From Edaphochlamys debaryana (taxonomy: Eukaryota; Chlorophyta; Chlorophyceae; Chlamydomonadales): 64,000 bases of DNA. Below the pieces are notes generated by a model. That model was given only the letters and a program-made list of their open reading frames with translations. It was not told the origin of the DNA and ran no database searches. Where the stretch lies: the NCBI GenBank assembly GCA_016858145.1, contig JAEHOE010000027.1, forward strand, positions 186,001 to 250,000, given 5' to 3'. A program made the translations under genes and the position numbers. Positions 43,927 to 55,800 of the stretch are shown piece by piece (the stretch's first letter is position 1; the number at the start of each line of letters is the position of its first letter).

Positions 43927-46900
43927 CTACCGCTGCTGCTCCCCGCTTCCCTCGGCACTCGCCTCCACCCAAAAACCCTGCCACGACCGAGCCCCGGGGT
44001 CCACGGGCGGAGCGTCATGCTCAGCGCTGAAGCACTCCACCCCCGGCACCGCCAGCGTGTCCCCAAACACCGTGACCGCGGCCGACACAAGTGCGGCCGC
44101 GCCGTCTCGTACGGCACTGCTTGCCGTACTGCTGCTCGCCGTACCGCTCGCCTCGCCGCCGGTAGGCCGCGGGTAGGGGCGCGAGCGGCCGGCGCGGGCA
44201 CCGCCGCTCGCGCCTGCACTCGAGCTGCTGACCAGGCCCAACGGCCAGGAGCCACGGGCGGTCCAGGGCCGCACCGGTGACGGCTCCTTGACTGAAACCT
44301 GCGGAGCGGAGTTGGGCGTCGAGCTGGCCAAGCCGCCGGTCCGGGGCGTGGGCGGCCGGCCGGATTCGGTTGTTGTCGGTTGGGCAGGGCCGGCCTGGTT
44401 GCCGTTGGCTGACGTGTCGGTGGCCCTGGGCGGCAGATCCTCCACCCCAGCAACCGACAGAGCTCTGTCGGCGGGCTGAAGCCAGCCGGGCTGCGTTGCT
44501 CCCAGCGACGGAGACGATGGGTCAGCCCGGAGCGCGTAACGCCCGTACGACCGTCCGCCCACGGGCCCCAGGGAGGGCGACTCCATGCCACCCCCGGCCC
44601 CGAGCGGCGCCCCCAGCGTGCCCACGTGGCATTCGTCCGCGCCCAGGCCCGCGTCCATCCACACGTCGCCCCCCGCCGGCATCGACAGCCACGGCGTCTC
44701 CGAGCCCGCAGCGCCGCTCGAGTCATCCCACAGCGCGGTCGACACGAACTGCGCCGAGGAGGCGGAAGAGCTCCAGACGGGGGGTATCAGCAGCGGCAGC
44801 GTGGGGATCTGGGCCGCAACAGCGGCGGCCAGGGTTGTGGAGCGGGCTGTGATGGCGGAGGCGGTGGAACCGCCGCTGGGGAGGCTCGAGGCGTTGGGCG
44901 GAACCAGATTGGTGGGGGACAGCCGGGAGGAGGACACGCTTCCGCTGGAGGCCAGGGTGTGGGCGGCCCTGCCGTACGTGCCGTACGGTGACGACACGCT
45001 GCCGTACGGCGCCATGCTGCCCGTGCTGCCCTGCGTGGTGCTGCTGCCGTGTGCGCTGCCGTGCGGGGCCTGGGGGTGGGGCCGGACGTGGCGGGGCCGA
45101 GGCGGGGGCGCTGGGGCGGCCCCGCCGGGCGAGGGCCACTGAAGAGACTGCGGGGAGTGGCCGGAGGGCGCTCCGGGGCTCTGCGGGGGACAGCGTGCAA
45201 GGAGCAGAACTGGCGTAAGCCTCAGCTCAGCTCAGCGGACCCGGCCCTGCCCAGCGCAATGCGCCGCCAACGACAGTCACAAGAAAAGGAGGAGCGCCGG
45301 GTTTTCATCACGCATTACTCATGCATCGTACCATTCGTACGGCCTCACCCTGAACACGATGGCCACGCGGCCGCTGATGACGTCAGCCTCGTCCACGCTG
45401 GCCAGCTCCAGCTCCACCAGCGGGTCCAGGGAGGAGCCCTGCGCCTCCAGGGCGTCCATGTAGGAGGACATCGCGCTGGCGCCAGGCCGCGACGCGCCGC
45501 CACTGCGGGGTGGGGACAGAGGGGAGCGGGGCGCGGGTCAGCTCAAGAGGCCTAGCCTGGGTGCTGCGTTGGAGCCCACCGGCGCCGCCGGCGTGCAAAT
45601 TGCACCCAGACCATGGGGTGGGGGATTGATGTTGGGTGCCGGCTGCAGCCCTCTTTCGACCCCCGTGGCCAGGCCACACACGGCCACACTTAGCCCCTTG
45701 CTCCTCACCTGGTATAGGAGCCGATGGTCTCAAAGAGGTCCTCGTTGCGCACACCTGTGCGGTGCGGCGCTCGGGGGCCTGGGCCGGCCTGGTGCGTGAG
45801 GAACGCCCTCGCGGCGCCCTGCGCGTGACCTGACGCCTGGGCCTGGGTCTGGGCCTGTGTCTGAGGCTGCGGCGGACCCGGCTGGGCCTGCAGCTGGGGC
45901 GCTTCAGCAGAGCCGCGCGGGCGCAGGTTGCCCGCGGGCCCAAGCACCGCAGCCACCGTGCCCGTCCCCGGCTGCTGAGCCCCGAGGCGCTGCATGACAG
46001 ACCAGCCCTGCGGGTCCGGCTGGGCCTGGGCCTGGCCGTACGGGCTCAGGCCCATGTGCTGCAGGGCGCTCAGGTGCCCGGTGACCGAACCCGGCGGCGT
46101 GCACAGGATGCCCAGGGAGGGCGCTGTTGCCAGAAGCTCCCAGGGCGCGTAGCCGAAGCTCTGCTGCTGTAGCTTGTGGAGCGGGTCCGTGCTGTGGCTT
46201 TGGCCCTGGCGGGAGCTTTCCATACCGCTGCTGAGAGACCGCAGGCTCTGAGGGCTGGGCGGGCCCAGATGGGAGCCGGAAGCTGCGTAGCAGCTGCCCG
46301 GGCTGGCATTATCAGGACCCAGCGGCGCTGCGCCCTCGTGGTGGGAGACGGCGTAACGGCCGCGACCGCTGACGGCCGGGCCCACTGGGGCCGGCTCGTG
46401 GCTTCCAGGGTAGCCCTGGAAACGATCCGCATGGCCCGGCCCGCCGGTTCGGCCCCCGCGGTGGACCGCATAGGAGGAGCGGTGCAGCAGGACGTCTGCC
46501 GAGGTCATGAAGGCGCCCTGGTGCACTTGCTGTAGGGGCACGCTTGCGTGGCCCCGCTGGCCTTCGCCGTGCTGCTCGTGGAGCGAGTGGACGCCTGGCG
46601 CGCTGGCCTGCGGCAGCGGCTGGGAGTGGGCCTGCGCCTGGGCCTGGTTCGCGGGCGGCGCGCTTGGGGCTCGGGCCTGAGCCAGCGCCGCCTGCGCGCG
46701 CTGCGCCTGCTGGTGGGGCGCAGGCCACGCAGCGTGCTGCGCGTGCTGTGGGCCGGCCTGCTGCAGGTGGTCCAGGGCCACGCGTGCTGCGCGTGAAATG
46801 ACCTCGGGCTGCGGGCTGGGGCTCCTGGGCGAAAGCGGCTCAAGCGCAACGTGCGGCGTGTGGAAGGGCGACACCATAAGCACCGAGCCCGAAGCCGTCG

Positions 46901-49752
46901 AGCCAGGCGGCGGCGGCGAGGCTGAGGTTGTGGGCGTGGCCTGGGCAAACAACGTGTCCAGGCTCAGGTTGGACCGCTCCGCCGGGCCAAAGCTAATGGC
47001 AGCCGCTTCGACCACCGGCGCATGTACGGCCGCAGTTGCAGTTGCGCTTGCGTTGGCGTTCGGGTTCCACATTCTGAGCAGCGCGACCATGCTGGCGACG
47101 GCCTCGGCGTCGGGGCCGTCGCTGGCGGCGCCGCTGGTGGTGGGGAAGCTGGGCGTGACGCTGCTGGCGGCGCCGCCAGGGCCGCTGGGCACGCCGCCGC
47201 TGAGCACGATGCCGCTGGGCAGGCGGTCCGCGCTGCCGCGCCCGCTTCGCGTGCTCGCGCTGGGCATACCGCGGCCCAACAGCTGTACGACGGGGTCGTT
47301 GCTGCCGTGCAGCGCACGGCTGGGCATGCTAGCACTTGGCGCCATCTCGCTCGTCGCACCGCCGCTGCTCAGAAATGCAGCACGCGCCGCCGCTGGCAGC
47401 CCAGCGCCTTGCACCACTAACGTTGTGGCCGACACAAGGGCCGCGGCTCCACTTAACACGCCAGCGGCATGCGACCCTGGGCCAGAGATTGGCTGGGCTA
47501 GCGCGCGTGCAGCTGAGCTGGGCGCCTTTCCTAGCGAGCGCCGGATACCCGTCGTCGTCGGGACCTCAGAGGCTGTGGGGGACGCCGTGGCGCCGGCTTG
47601 GGAGGCGTGTGCCTGTTCGTCCACCGCCCGCTGCTCCTGCTCCGCTCGCATGCGTCCGTAAGCAGTCCGCTCCAGACGGCTGCAGCTGACGCTGCGGCGG
47701 AGGGAAAACTGCGGGGCACAACGCAGGAGGAAGCGCTCGTGGGGCCACGTGGCACTGATGTCGCGTGGGGGGTGCGGCTGCTGCGGACGAAGCGGCGCGG
47801 CGGTGGCGGGCCCAGGCTGTTGCCGTTGCGGGGGCAGCAGCTGCCGCAAGGGCAGGACCAGGGCCGGGGCTGCTGCTGCCTGCCGCGCGCGATGCTGCAG
47901 GTCGATTGCTGCCAGTCGGGTGGCTGCCTGCGCTAGGACGGCCTGCGTGGACAGCCGCCGGGGGCCCCATAGGCGTGCGCTTGTCGGCCCGGCCACCTCA
48001 AGCCCAGCAAGCTGTATCGATCCCACTGCACGCATGAGCGTGTGTGCCCCTCCTAGCTGGCGCCGCTTTGGCGGCGCCGCGAGAAGCACCGGCACGACGT
48101 CCGCGCCTGACTCGCAGCCGGCGCTGCTGCCAGGGTCAAAGCCCGGCACGGACGCGCCCCCGTGGTGTGCCGCGCCCGTGCGGTGCGTGCTGCCCAGCGG
48201 CGAGTCGGGCCACAGCGGCAGCAGCAGTACGGCATCCGTGCCGTACTCTGCGGGGCAGCGAGAAACGGGAGGGGCTAGAGCATGAGCAAGGCGCGCGTGT
48301 TTGTAGGCGAGACCAGGCGCTTGCTTTCTTGCAGGCCCCTCCTCTACCGACGTGCCGAAAGGCCGGCTGCACCCCGCCGCAACCCGTAACGACTCCGCGG
48401 AACTACGCCCCGTTGTCTATAATAACCCCGTATTCAACCCCGGCACACGCTTGCTCTCCTGCACTGCCGGCAAATCCAAGTTCAACTCCCGTACACGCTT
48501 GCCCAGTTGCCCTCCAGCACTCGCCTGGGGGGAGGTGCACGGCGAGGAAGCGGCCGCAGGACACAACGTATCGCCCCTGCCGACAGCACCACAGCCAGAG
48601 CGCCGCTGCCAACGCCGTCACCAGCAGGTGCGGTGCCAGGCCCACGGCCCAGGCCAGGCCGCTTGCGCCTGCGCCGCTACCCTGCACTCCCGCTAGTTGG
48701 GCGAGCAGGCCTCCACCGGGCCCCGTCCCGGCTGTGCCTCCTGCGGCCGCCGCCATGGCCAGCGCAGCAAGCAGTTGGGCGCTGAAGGGCCCCGCTGAGT
48801 CAGCATTGCCGACCAGGTTCACGGCCAGGGCGGAGTGCAGACACAGCGCTGCCCACAGCCCTGACACGGTGGGGTCGGTCCAGGGGACGCAGGCAGCGCT
48901 GCCAATGGCGGCCTTGGCCCAGACGCAGCTGGACGTGGCGGCGGGCGCCGGCGGGCGGCCTAGAAGGTTCAGGCACGTGATGAGGAGGTGGCCGGCCGCG
49001 CATATGACAGTCACCACAGTGTTGCACAAGCAGCAGTGCCGCCGGAAAAGCGCTGATGATTGGAGTGCGACGAGGCCGTTGATGAGGAGGAGTGAGCCTG
49101 TCGACGCCACCACAAGGACGCGCAGCGCAGCCACGGCCGCCGACACCTCATCCGCTAATTGTGCAGGTTGGCCGGCACGCAGGAACGAGCCTGGCCCTAC
49201 TCTGGCCCAAGGTGTCGCAAGAGGGCCGCTGCTTCCGCAGGACAGGAGGAGCAGCGCCAGCGCTGCCACGCGGGCCAGAGCCACGTGTGCCCCAAACCCG
49301 GGCCGCAGGCGTCGTACAGGAAGCTCCCGGATGTCTGAGGCATGGGCGTGGTGGGCGGGCTGGTTAACAGGGTTGAGTAGTAGTGCGACGCGGCCGGTTC
49401 AGCGGTGGCTTCACCCCCACTTCAGGCAACCACCGAACCATCCCACCAGGAGAGCACCAGCCCCCGGTAAGAGCGATCAGTCCCCAGCCACGCTAACCCT
49501 GCCACCAATGGTCGGAGACCTGCCCCAGTCATGCTGGAGCACGCTGTGTGTCTAACACACCTGCTGGCACTCCATCACGAGACCCGGGTGAAGCCAAGCC
49601 CCGCAGCACAGTGGACAGCAGCTCAGCCTGTGGCGGTCACGACACCAGCCGTATCGACAACAGCAGCAAGGGAGGGCACCAAGCCGTTTATGGCCGGCCC
49701 GAGCCGTTCCAGCCGCGGTCGCCGGCAGTGTCGCGAAAGATAATTTCGCCAT
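43927..49752 (-). CDS. Large multi-pass membrane protein with long disordered region
   Basis: Five exons, 49752-49561, 49359-48525, 48247-45709, 45502-45349 and 45180-43927, encode about 1,657 residues. I do not recognise the family. The proposed N-terminus has a Cys cluster (LPCCCCRYGWC and SCCPLCCGAW). About five hydrophobic segments follow, for example VLVVASTGSLLLINGLVAL, VVTVICAAGHLLITCL and VGLAPHLLVTALAAALWLW. Next comes a long Gln/Ala/Ser/Pro-rich region, a short conserved-looking stretch (MDALEAQGSSLDPLVELE ... GRVAIVFR) and a Ser/Gly-rich tail. The join 48525/48247 needs a GC donor (CAG|GCGAGT). Exon 1 rests on a good ATG and a phase-0 join, and is the least certain part. It is probably a membrane sensor or scaffold; that is inference only. 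Confidence 0.68.
48403..48428. repeat. Dispersed repeat, copy 2
   Basis: Same 26 bases as 30611-30636. It lies inside the GC-AG intron of the membrane protein gene (48248-48524). Confidence 0.85.
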
Positions 49753-50330
49753 CCCCGCCCCGCCCTGCTCCTTTGGCCGAGACGGCTTATGTTGCCCTCA
49801 AGCCGAGGTCAACATCTTCTTCTAACTTCGCTCAAGGCTGTGTATGGCGCCTGATGTGGCCGTGCCCCCTAACCTGCCTTGGTTCCTCGTGGCAGTGACT
49901 TACCTCGTCGCCCGCTATGACGGGGCCCATATTCATATCATCTCGCCCTGGCCGCTCCGCTGCGGCCCTTCCGCAAAAGACCTGGAGGACCTCGACGTAT
50001 CCCGGAACGAGGCGGTGAACGCACGGCATACAAGGTATTGTGTTGCACGTATTTAAGCTGACGTTTACGCTGTGGACAGTGTCCCGCTTGCTGGCCTTGT
50101 CGGCGGATCGACTGGACGCTCGGCCAAACAGAAACAAGCAGCATGGGCTGCGAGAGCGCCCGCGTTACCCATTGGAAACACTGAGCCTTGATATACAAGA
50201 CAGACTCCCCGCGAGCCCAATAGCGGCACGAAGCCCGCTGCTGATGGGTCGCAGCCGACCAACGAAACCACTCGGCAGGATGGCTGATAACCTGTGGTAC
50301 AAGCCTTGACAAAGAATAGCCAGAGGTGCC
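49753..50330. other. Divergent promoter region
   Basis: 578 nt between the membrane protein gene (-) and the next gene (+). An AT-rich ATTTAA-like patch near 50050 is the only promoter-like feature. Confidence 0.5.
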
Positions 50331-51881
50331 ATGGATGCGGAGGCACTGCTACAGCTCTTCCGGCGTGCCATGGACCATGCTGTGCGAGCCTCCTTCGCGC
50401 GACAGGTGGGGCCAAGGCCGCTGGTCCGGGGCTCTTGACATGCTTCCACGCCACTAGTGCACCCTCCTCCTACTCAAGGTCACAGGTTGGTTGCACCCGT
50501 GCCCGTCCGTGCCGCAGCCCGTGGCCGCACCCACCCCGGTGCAAGCCGAGCCCCCTGCCCACGCCCGCAAGTGCTTCAAAATGGTTGCGCTCGACCCAGA
50601 GGATGGTCTGCCTACGAGCGTCTTTGACGGATCCACAAAGTACCCTCTGCATATAACTGTATTCCAGCAACGTCAACCAGGCAAGTCGAGGGTCCTCGCT
50701 GGGGTGGGAGGACCGAGTGGCGGGACAACATGGGGAGGGTCACCCAGCATACATAGCCACGACGCCGCCTGTGGACACGGGCACATGCATAACGCATTCA
50801 GGACCCTGCCCTTCGCCTCCAGATCACGGCAGCGGTCTGTACGTGTACCCGAGCGTGGAAGACTGCCTCGGCGCCACACAGCACTTTCCCACGAGCAGCC
50901 GTCTTGCGGGCGCGGCACGGGCCATTGCTGTTGCTTGGGCCTGGTGAGAACGGGCTGTACATGTCACCCTCCCTCCGACACCCTCGAGATCGAATTCCGG
51001 GAGCTTGCTAGCACTAGGCCCCACCCTTGTCCACTGTAAAGGTAGTTGCCGTCCACCTTCAGCGGGTTTGCTTCCAGGGTAATGGACAGGCTACATGATG
51101 CCTTTCAGGGCCATTCCGGCCATGATCCAAGGGTGCTCGTGCACTGCTCGACGTAGGGCGAGTAGCAGTCAAGCACCAACGGACGATGCTCACTGTACAA
51201 CCCCATCCCAATCCTGCGCAGGAACGAGGACAACGGCCTCCCCGAGAACTACGGAACCAAGAAGGCTTACGACTTTGTACGGCTGGTGGAGCTGCTGCCT
51301 TTGCCGCCGTCGTGGGGGCTGGTTCCCACCTCACCAGCAAGGCGAGTCAGGGCCCGCGCTCCGTCGAGTCAGCCCCTGCGGCTGCAAGGCCACGCAGCCT
51401 CGCCGCAGAGCCTTGCCAGGTGAGGCGTGACCGCGTGGGCGGGAAGGGGCTGATGGTCTTGCGGCACGGCCTCGGGGAGAGCGACGGTCTCGGGGCGGCG
51501 GACGGGCAGGTGTCGGCTTTGCGCCCAAGCGGAGTAGCGGGTCTGCCCTGGTAAGACTATTGTCCAGCCGTCGACTGGTCATCAGGATGGGGGCCACCCT
51601 CGTTTGACCGCCCCTACTCACCACAGCATCTAGCTGGGCATCTAGCTTGCCTCTAGGCTCCTAGTTCGACCAAACTGGCCGCCAAGGCCCTGCTCTGGCA
51701 GGCGCTACCTCTGTATAGGACCGTCAATGCGCCGCACCCAGACGCTACCCGAGGATCGACGACACCCTTGCCCCTGGCCTTTGTCTGTGTCAGGGCGCAG
51801 GCGAGAACTATGGCGCTGGAAGCTGAGGTGGCTGCCATGGAGGAGCAACTGGGGCTGGCCAGGGCCGTGCTGCGCTCTTGA
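50331..51881 (+). CDS. Unrecognised protein, 239 residues
   Basis: Six exons: 50331-50405, 50518-50680, 50823-50943, 51078-51152, 51222-51419 and 51794-51881. Phases match throughout. I do not recognise the product. The clearest stretches are CFKMVALDPEDGLPTSVFD, GLYVYPSVEDCLGATQHF, RVLVHCST, NGLPENYGTKKAYDFVRL and a helical C-terminus (MALEAEVAAMEEQLGLA). Intron 2 uses a GC donor with good consensus (CCAG|GCAAGT). Intron 4 is only 69 nt (51153-51221); if kept, it would bring in two in-frame TAG codons at 51154-51164, so its removal decides the model. VHCS recalls a phosphatase loop, but the GxxR part is missing. No signal peptide or membrane segment is seen. Confidence 0.7.
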
Positions 51882-52815
51882 GGACTGGACTGGGATGGGG
51901 TGGTGACAGCGAGTGTGGGGCCTGCGGCAGGCGGGGGGGCAGAGGTGTGGGCGGAAGGAAGGCTGGAGGAGGCTGCAGGGTTCGGCGGCGGCAGGGAGGC
52001 GAATGGGTTGTGGTTCTGCTGGGTTCGGGAACGATGCGGGGCCAGCCCGGTGGTAGATGCGCTGGACGCGCTTCACCCTTCACCGGTCAAGTGCGGTTGC
52101 AGGAAGGGCGGGGGCCTGAGGGCAGTTGTGGGGGGCGGTGGAGGACAGGGGCCGGGGATGGAGGAGCAACGAGGGCACGCACGGCTCTGAGAGCCATGGC
52201 ACTGGGGCCACAGCTACAATGCCAAACTGCCCTTCCCGGAAGTGTGGTGTTACAAGAGCAAAGTGCAATGCCAGTCCAACAGGCGAACAGGGCACGCACG
52301 GCGCAGGGTGGGTTCGCGCCTTCGCGGGGGCGGGGGGAGGTGTCCATTGGCTTGGGTGGTCCTGGCGGAGGGGGGGCGGGGCACCTGAGCAGCCTGAGAC
52401 AGCAGGGCTAGCATACATGAAGTACAACCAAGCAACGGCCAGGCGGGGGATGGGTGCGGTGAACGCCGGACTTCGGGACGGGGGCGGGGGACTACGAGGA
52501 ACGGGCAACGCCAGAGGGGATGGCGGGGTGCGATGCGGGTCGCCCCGCGAACACGGATTACACGCTCTTGAGTCGGGTCGCATGGCCTCACCCGAGCCTA
52601 CACACACGCAGTGGATTGCGATCCCTCGCCACTGTAATCGCTGCTTCACACACGCAGTCACATCCGAGCCCGCAGTTGAACCTCGCAAGCCGTGCACGGG
52701 CCAGGAAGCAAATAGCGAATTGCCACCTCACCCACTCGGGAAGGCCTTTTGAACGCACGCTTCCGTCTATCCCTCGCTAGCTGATAGCTCGCTTAGAAGC
52801 GCCATAGCCTCGAAC
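51882..52815. other. Intergenic region
   Basis: Between two plus-strand genes. The only signal noted is TGTAA at 52633-52637, late for the upstream gene. No coding exon is supported. Confidence 0.5.
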
Positions 52816-55800
52816 ATGTTTCGGGGCAGGGGCTGGGAGCCCCTCTCGGGTTGGGCCTGGCTTCTCCTGGTCGCTTCTCTTGCTGCGCTGGCGACAGCAG
52901 ATGTCTACATAATGGTAGGCAGCGCGCGAAGCGCAGGCTGGCGTGTTTGACGTTGGCCTGGCCCTGACCTTGCGCTGGGTCCAAAACGGGCTCCCGCTGC
53001 CTCGTGCGTCACGCAACGTGTCAAGGTTGCGTTCAAGCAACCCTGGATTCCCTTGCGAGCTGCTCGATACCGCCATGAAGCGGGAAATGGCCACGCGCTG
53101 TTCGTGGCGCCTTACCAGTTCCCCACCTTGCCTGCAGACTCCATCATATGTCCTGGACCCGCTGCCGGACATCCCAGCGGACTTTGGGCCCGATATCCCG
53201 GACGCAGGGATTGACGGGTACCTGCGGGTGAGTGCTCCACGCTTGCGAGGCCCCAAAGCCACAGCGCCCCGCTTAGCTCCCCTCTCAGCTCAGCTCTCTA
53301 GATGCATATATGTGCCTAACCCGGGCCTTGGGGGGTTAGGAAGCGGCCGGTCGCGGGGACTGGGGCTGGTGGGGACCGAGGTCTGCGCATAACAGCGCAC
53401 GGAGACTTGAGCCCCGCCCCCGCCCTGCCCGGCGACGCAGTCCGCGGACCCGGAGGACGCCTGTGACCCCTTCACCTTCAGTGACTTTGACACGCCCTGG
53501 ATCGCGCTCATAGCACGGCAGCAGCAGCTGCACTTCACCAACTGCACCTTCGACGTAAAGGTGTGAGGGCAAGGGGCTGCTAGGAGGGATGGAGCATAGT
53601 GCTTGGGAGAGGGCCCTGAAGCTCTGACCGGACCCTGATGCCCTGATCTGCCCCTCCATGTGTATGGCCCGCTGCACCTGCAGATCCAAAACGCCCAGGC
53701 GGCGGGCGCCATCGCGGCCATCGTGTACGACGACGTGTACGAATCCCTCATCATCATGTCCAAGCCGAAGGGGCACCCGGACCCCGACATCCCCTCGGTG
53801 TTTGTGTCCCAGAAGGCGGGCATCATAATGAAGAAGCTCATGACGCTGGACGTCATCCGAGTGCGCATCACGCCGGTGAGCGCATCACGCATTACACCTC
53901 CGCTTTGCGCAAGGCTGGTTCCTGATTTTTGTGCCAAGCTTCACACAGCGCCGGACTTCACCAGGGCAGCAGATGGGGGAAGCGCGGGAAAGATGGGCCT
54001 TCCGTTTCTGTGCCTGTCCTGACCGCGCCCTGCTCACACGCCTACCGCGCCCCGTTCCCACAGCTCTCGAGTGTGGCCTGGCTATCCATGCTGATGAGCG
54101 CCTTCCTGGGGCTGCTGAGCCTGGGAGTGGTGCTGGCCACGTTCTACGTCATGCGCAGCTGGAGCATGTGGATCACGGTGGGGCGGGGTGCGGGGTCATG
54201 GCAGGGCAACGCAATCGAGCACGTAGATGACGGTGGGGCAGGGGGACGCGGCGGATAGGACCAATGCGTCCAAGGACCGTGTTGGGGAGGGCGTGCGGAG
54301 GTGTCGGGGGAGGAGCGGGGGACCCAGGGGCGGGGGTCGGAGCCGGGGGTTGGGTGCCTGTTGGGCAGGCGGGCGGCGTTGGGATGTGCTGGACGTGTCG
54401 GGCAGGGGGCGGGGCAGGGCTGCGCGAGCCGGACTGATACGGAACTTGACAAGATCATGCCTGGGCAAGAGTTCAACCCGGGGCAAGCGTCCAGAGCTCC
54501 TACTACCTCTGTTCTCCCCCCCACGCCCCACCGGTAGGGCATGCACCACCGCGTGGTGACCACGGGCGCGGGCACGGCCGCGGGAGGGGCTGCCGGCGGA
54601 CAGCCGACCGGGCCCGGCGGGCGGCCAACCCCGCAGGACCTTGGCTTGGCTGCGGACGCGCTGAGGCGGCTCCCGGTGCTGGTGTTTGACCCCTCAAGTG
54701 AGCACGTGGGAGGGGGGGTAGCGGCGGCGCTGCCTCGGGGAAGCGCCTGGGCCGAGGCTGGGTTGCGTGGGGTGTTTCGGGAGCTGTAGTGGCCTGCGGG
54801 ATGGACGCAAGAGTACGGACGACTGTGGCCAACGGAGGGCAAGGACAGCTTATCCAAGAGCTGGAGCAGGATCGGGCATCGGAGGTTTCCAGGTACTAAC
54901 GATCGGTTCTTCCTTGCTGCGGCACCCGCCTGACATGTCTGCCCGTCTCCTGGTCCACGCCCACAGCCCGCGCCTCCCGGCAGCAGTCGGCCGCGCCCAG
55001 CGGCCTGGCCAGCGCCGCCCACTCGCTCCCCGGCAGCCAATCCCAGTCTCAGTGCCGCCTGACGGGCATTGGCGCGTCGTCCCTGGCTGCTGCGGCGGCG
55101 ACAGCGGCGGTGTGGGCGGAGGAGGTGGAGGAGGAGGAGGAGGGGGTGGGCTCGCGGGGGGAGATGCGCGCGCTCCTGCCCCGCCGCCGCCGCCCTACTG
55201 GAGGTGACGTGGAGGCTGGGTGTGGCGCGGAGGAGGCCGGCGAGGAGCTCGAGGGCGAGGAGGAGGAGGTGCGTGTGTGCGTGTGTACGGCATCAATACG
55301 GAAGCCTCGTAGCGTAGTGAAGGGAGGGGAGGGTTCCTCACTTTGTGGGGCTCAGTAGGGCGGCACGGCTGCCCCGATGGGCGTGTCGAGAAACCCCCTG
55401 TGCCAAGGACGTGACGCTCTGCTGCCAGCCGCCTGTCGACTGCATCCCATGACGAGGTACCCGAGCCTCAACTACCCGTCTCCCTGCCGTCTTGCGCCCC
55501 CAGGTTGTGTCTCGCAGCAGCAGCGAGAGCGGCCACACGTGCGCCGCGCTGCTGTCCGGCGGCACCCCGCTGCCCAAGGCGCCGGGCGCGCACGCGGGCG
55601 AGACCAAGCGGCTGTGCGCCATCTGCCTCGAGTCGTACGAGGAGGGCGAGAAGGTGCGCCAACCGGCGCGTTTATGGACTACTGATTGCGCCCTCGCTCT
55701 TTTGGTCCTGAATGCGCGATGCAAGCAAAACTCCTCCGCTCGCTCACTCGCTGCCAGGCGCCCTTTTCCCTGCCTCCTCGTCGCCCCGCATAGCATGGCC

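Noticed and set aside
44585..45142. Plus-strand open frames opposite the membrane protein exons
   Set aside because: They are shadows caused by high GC and lack splice-consistent neighbours.
51140..51170. Phosphatase loop from VLVHCS
   Set aside because: The HCxxGxxR signature is not completed in the spliced frame or in either alternative reading.
52943..53137. Upstream extension of exon 2 of the RING gene
   Set aside because: Open in frame, but joining exon 1 directly at 53138 gives a proper PA-domain start (ADVYIM, TPSYVLD); no phase-0 acceptor supports the longer form.
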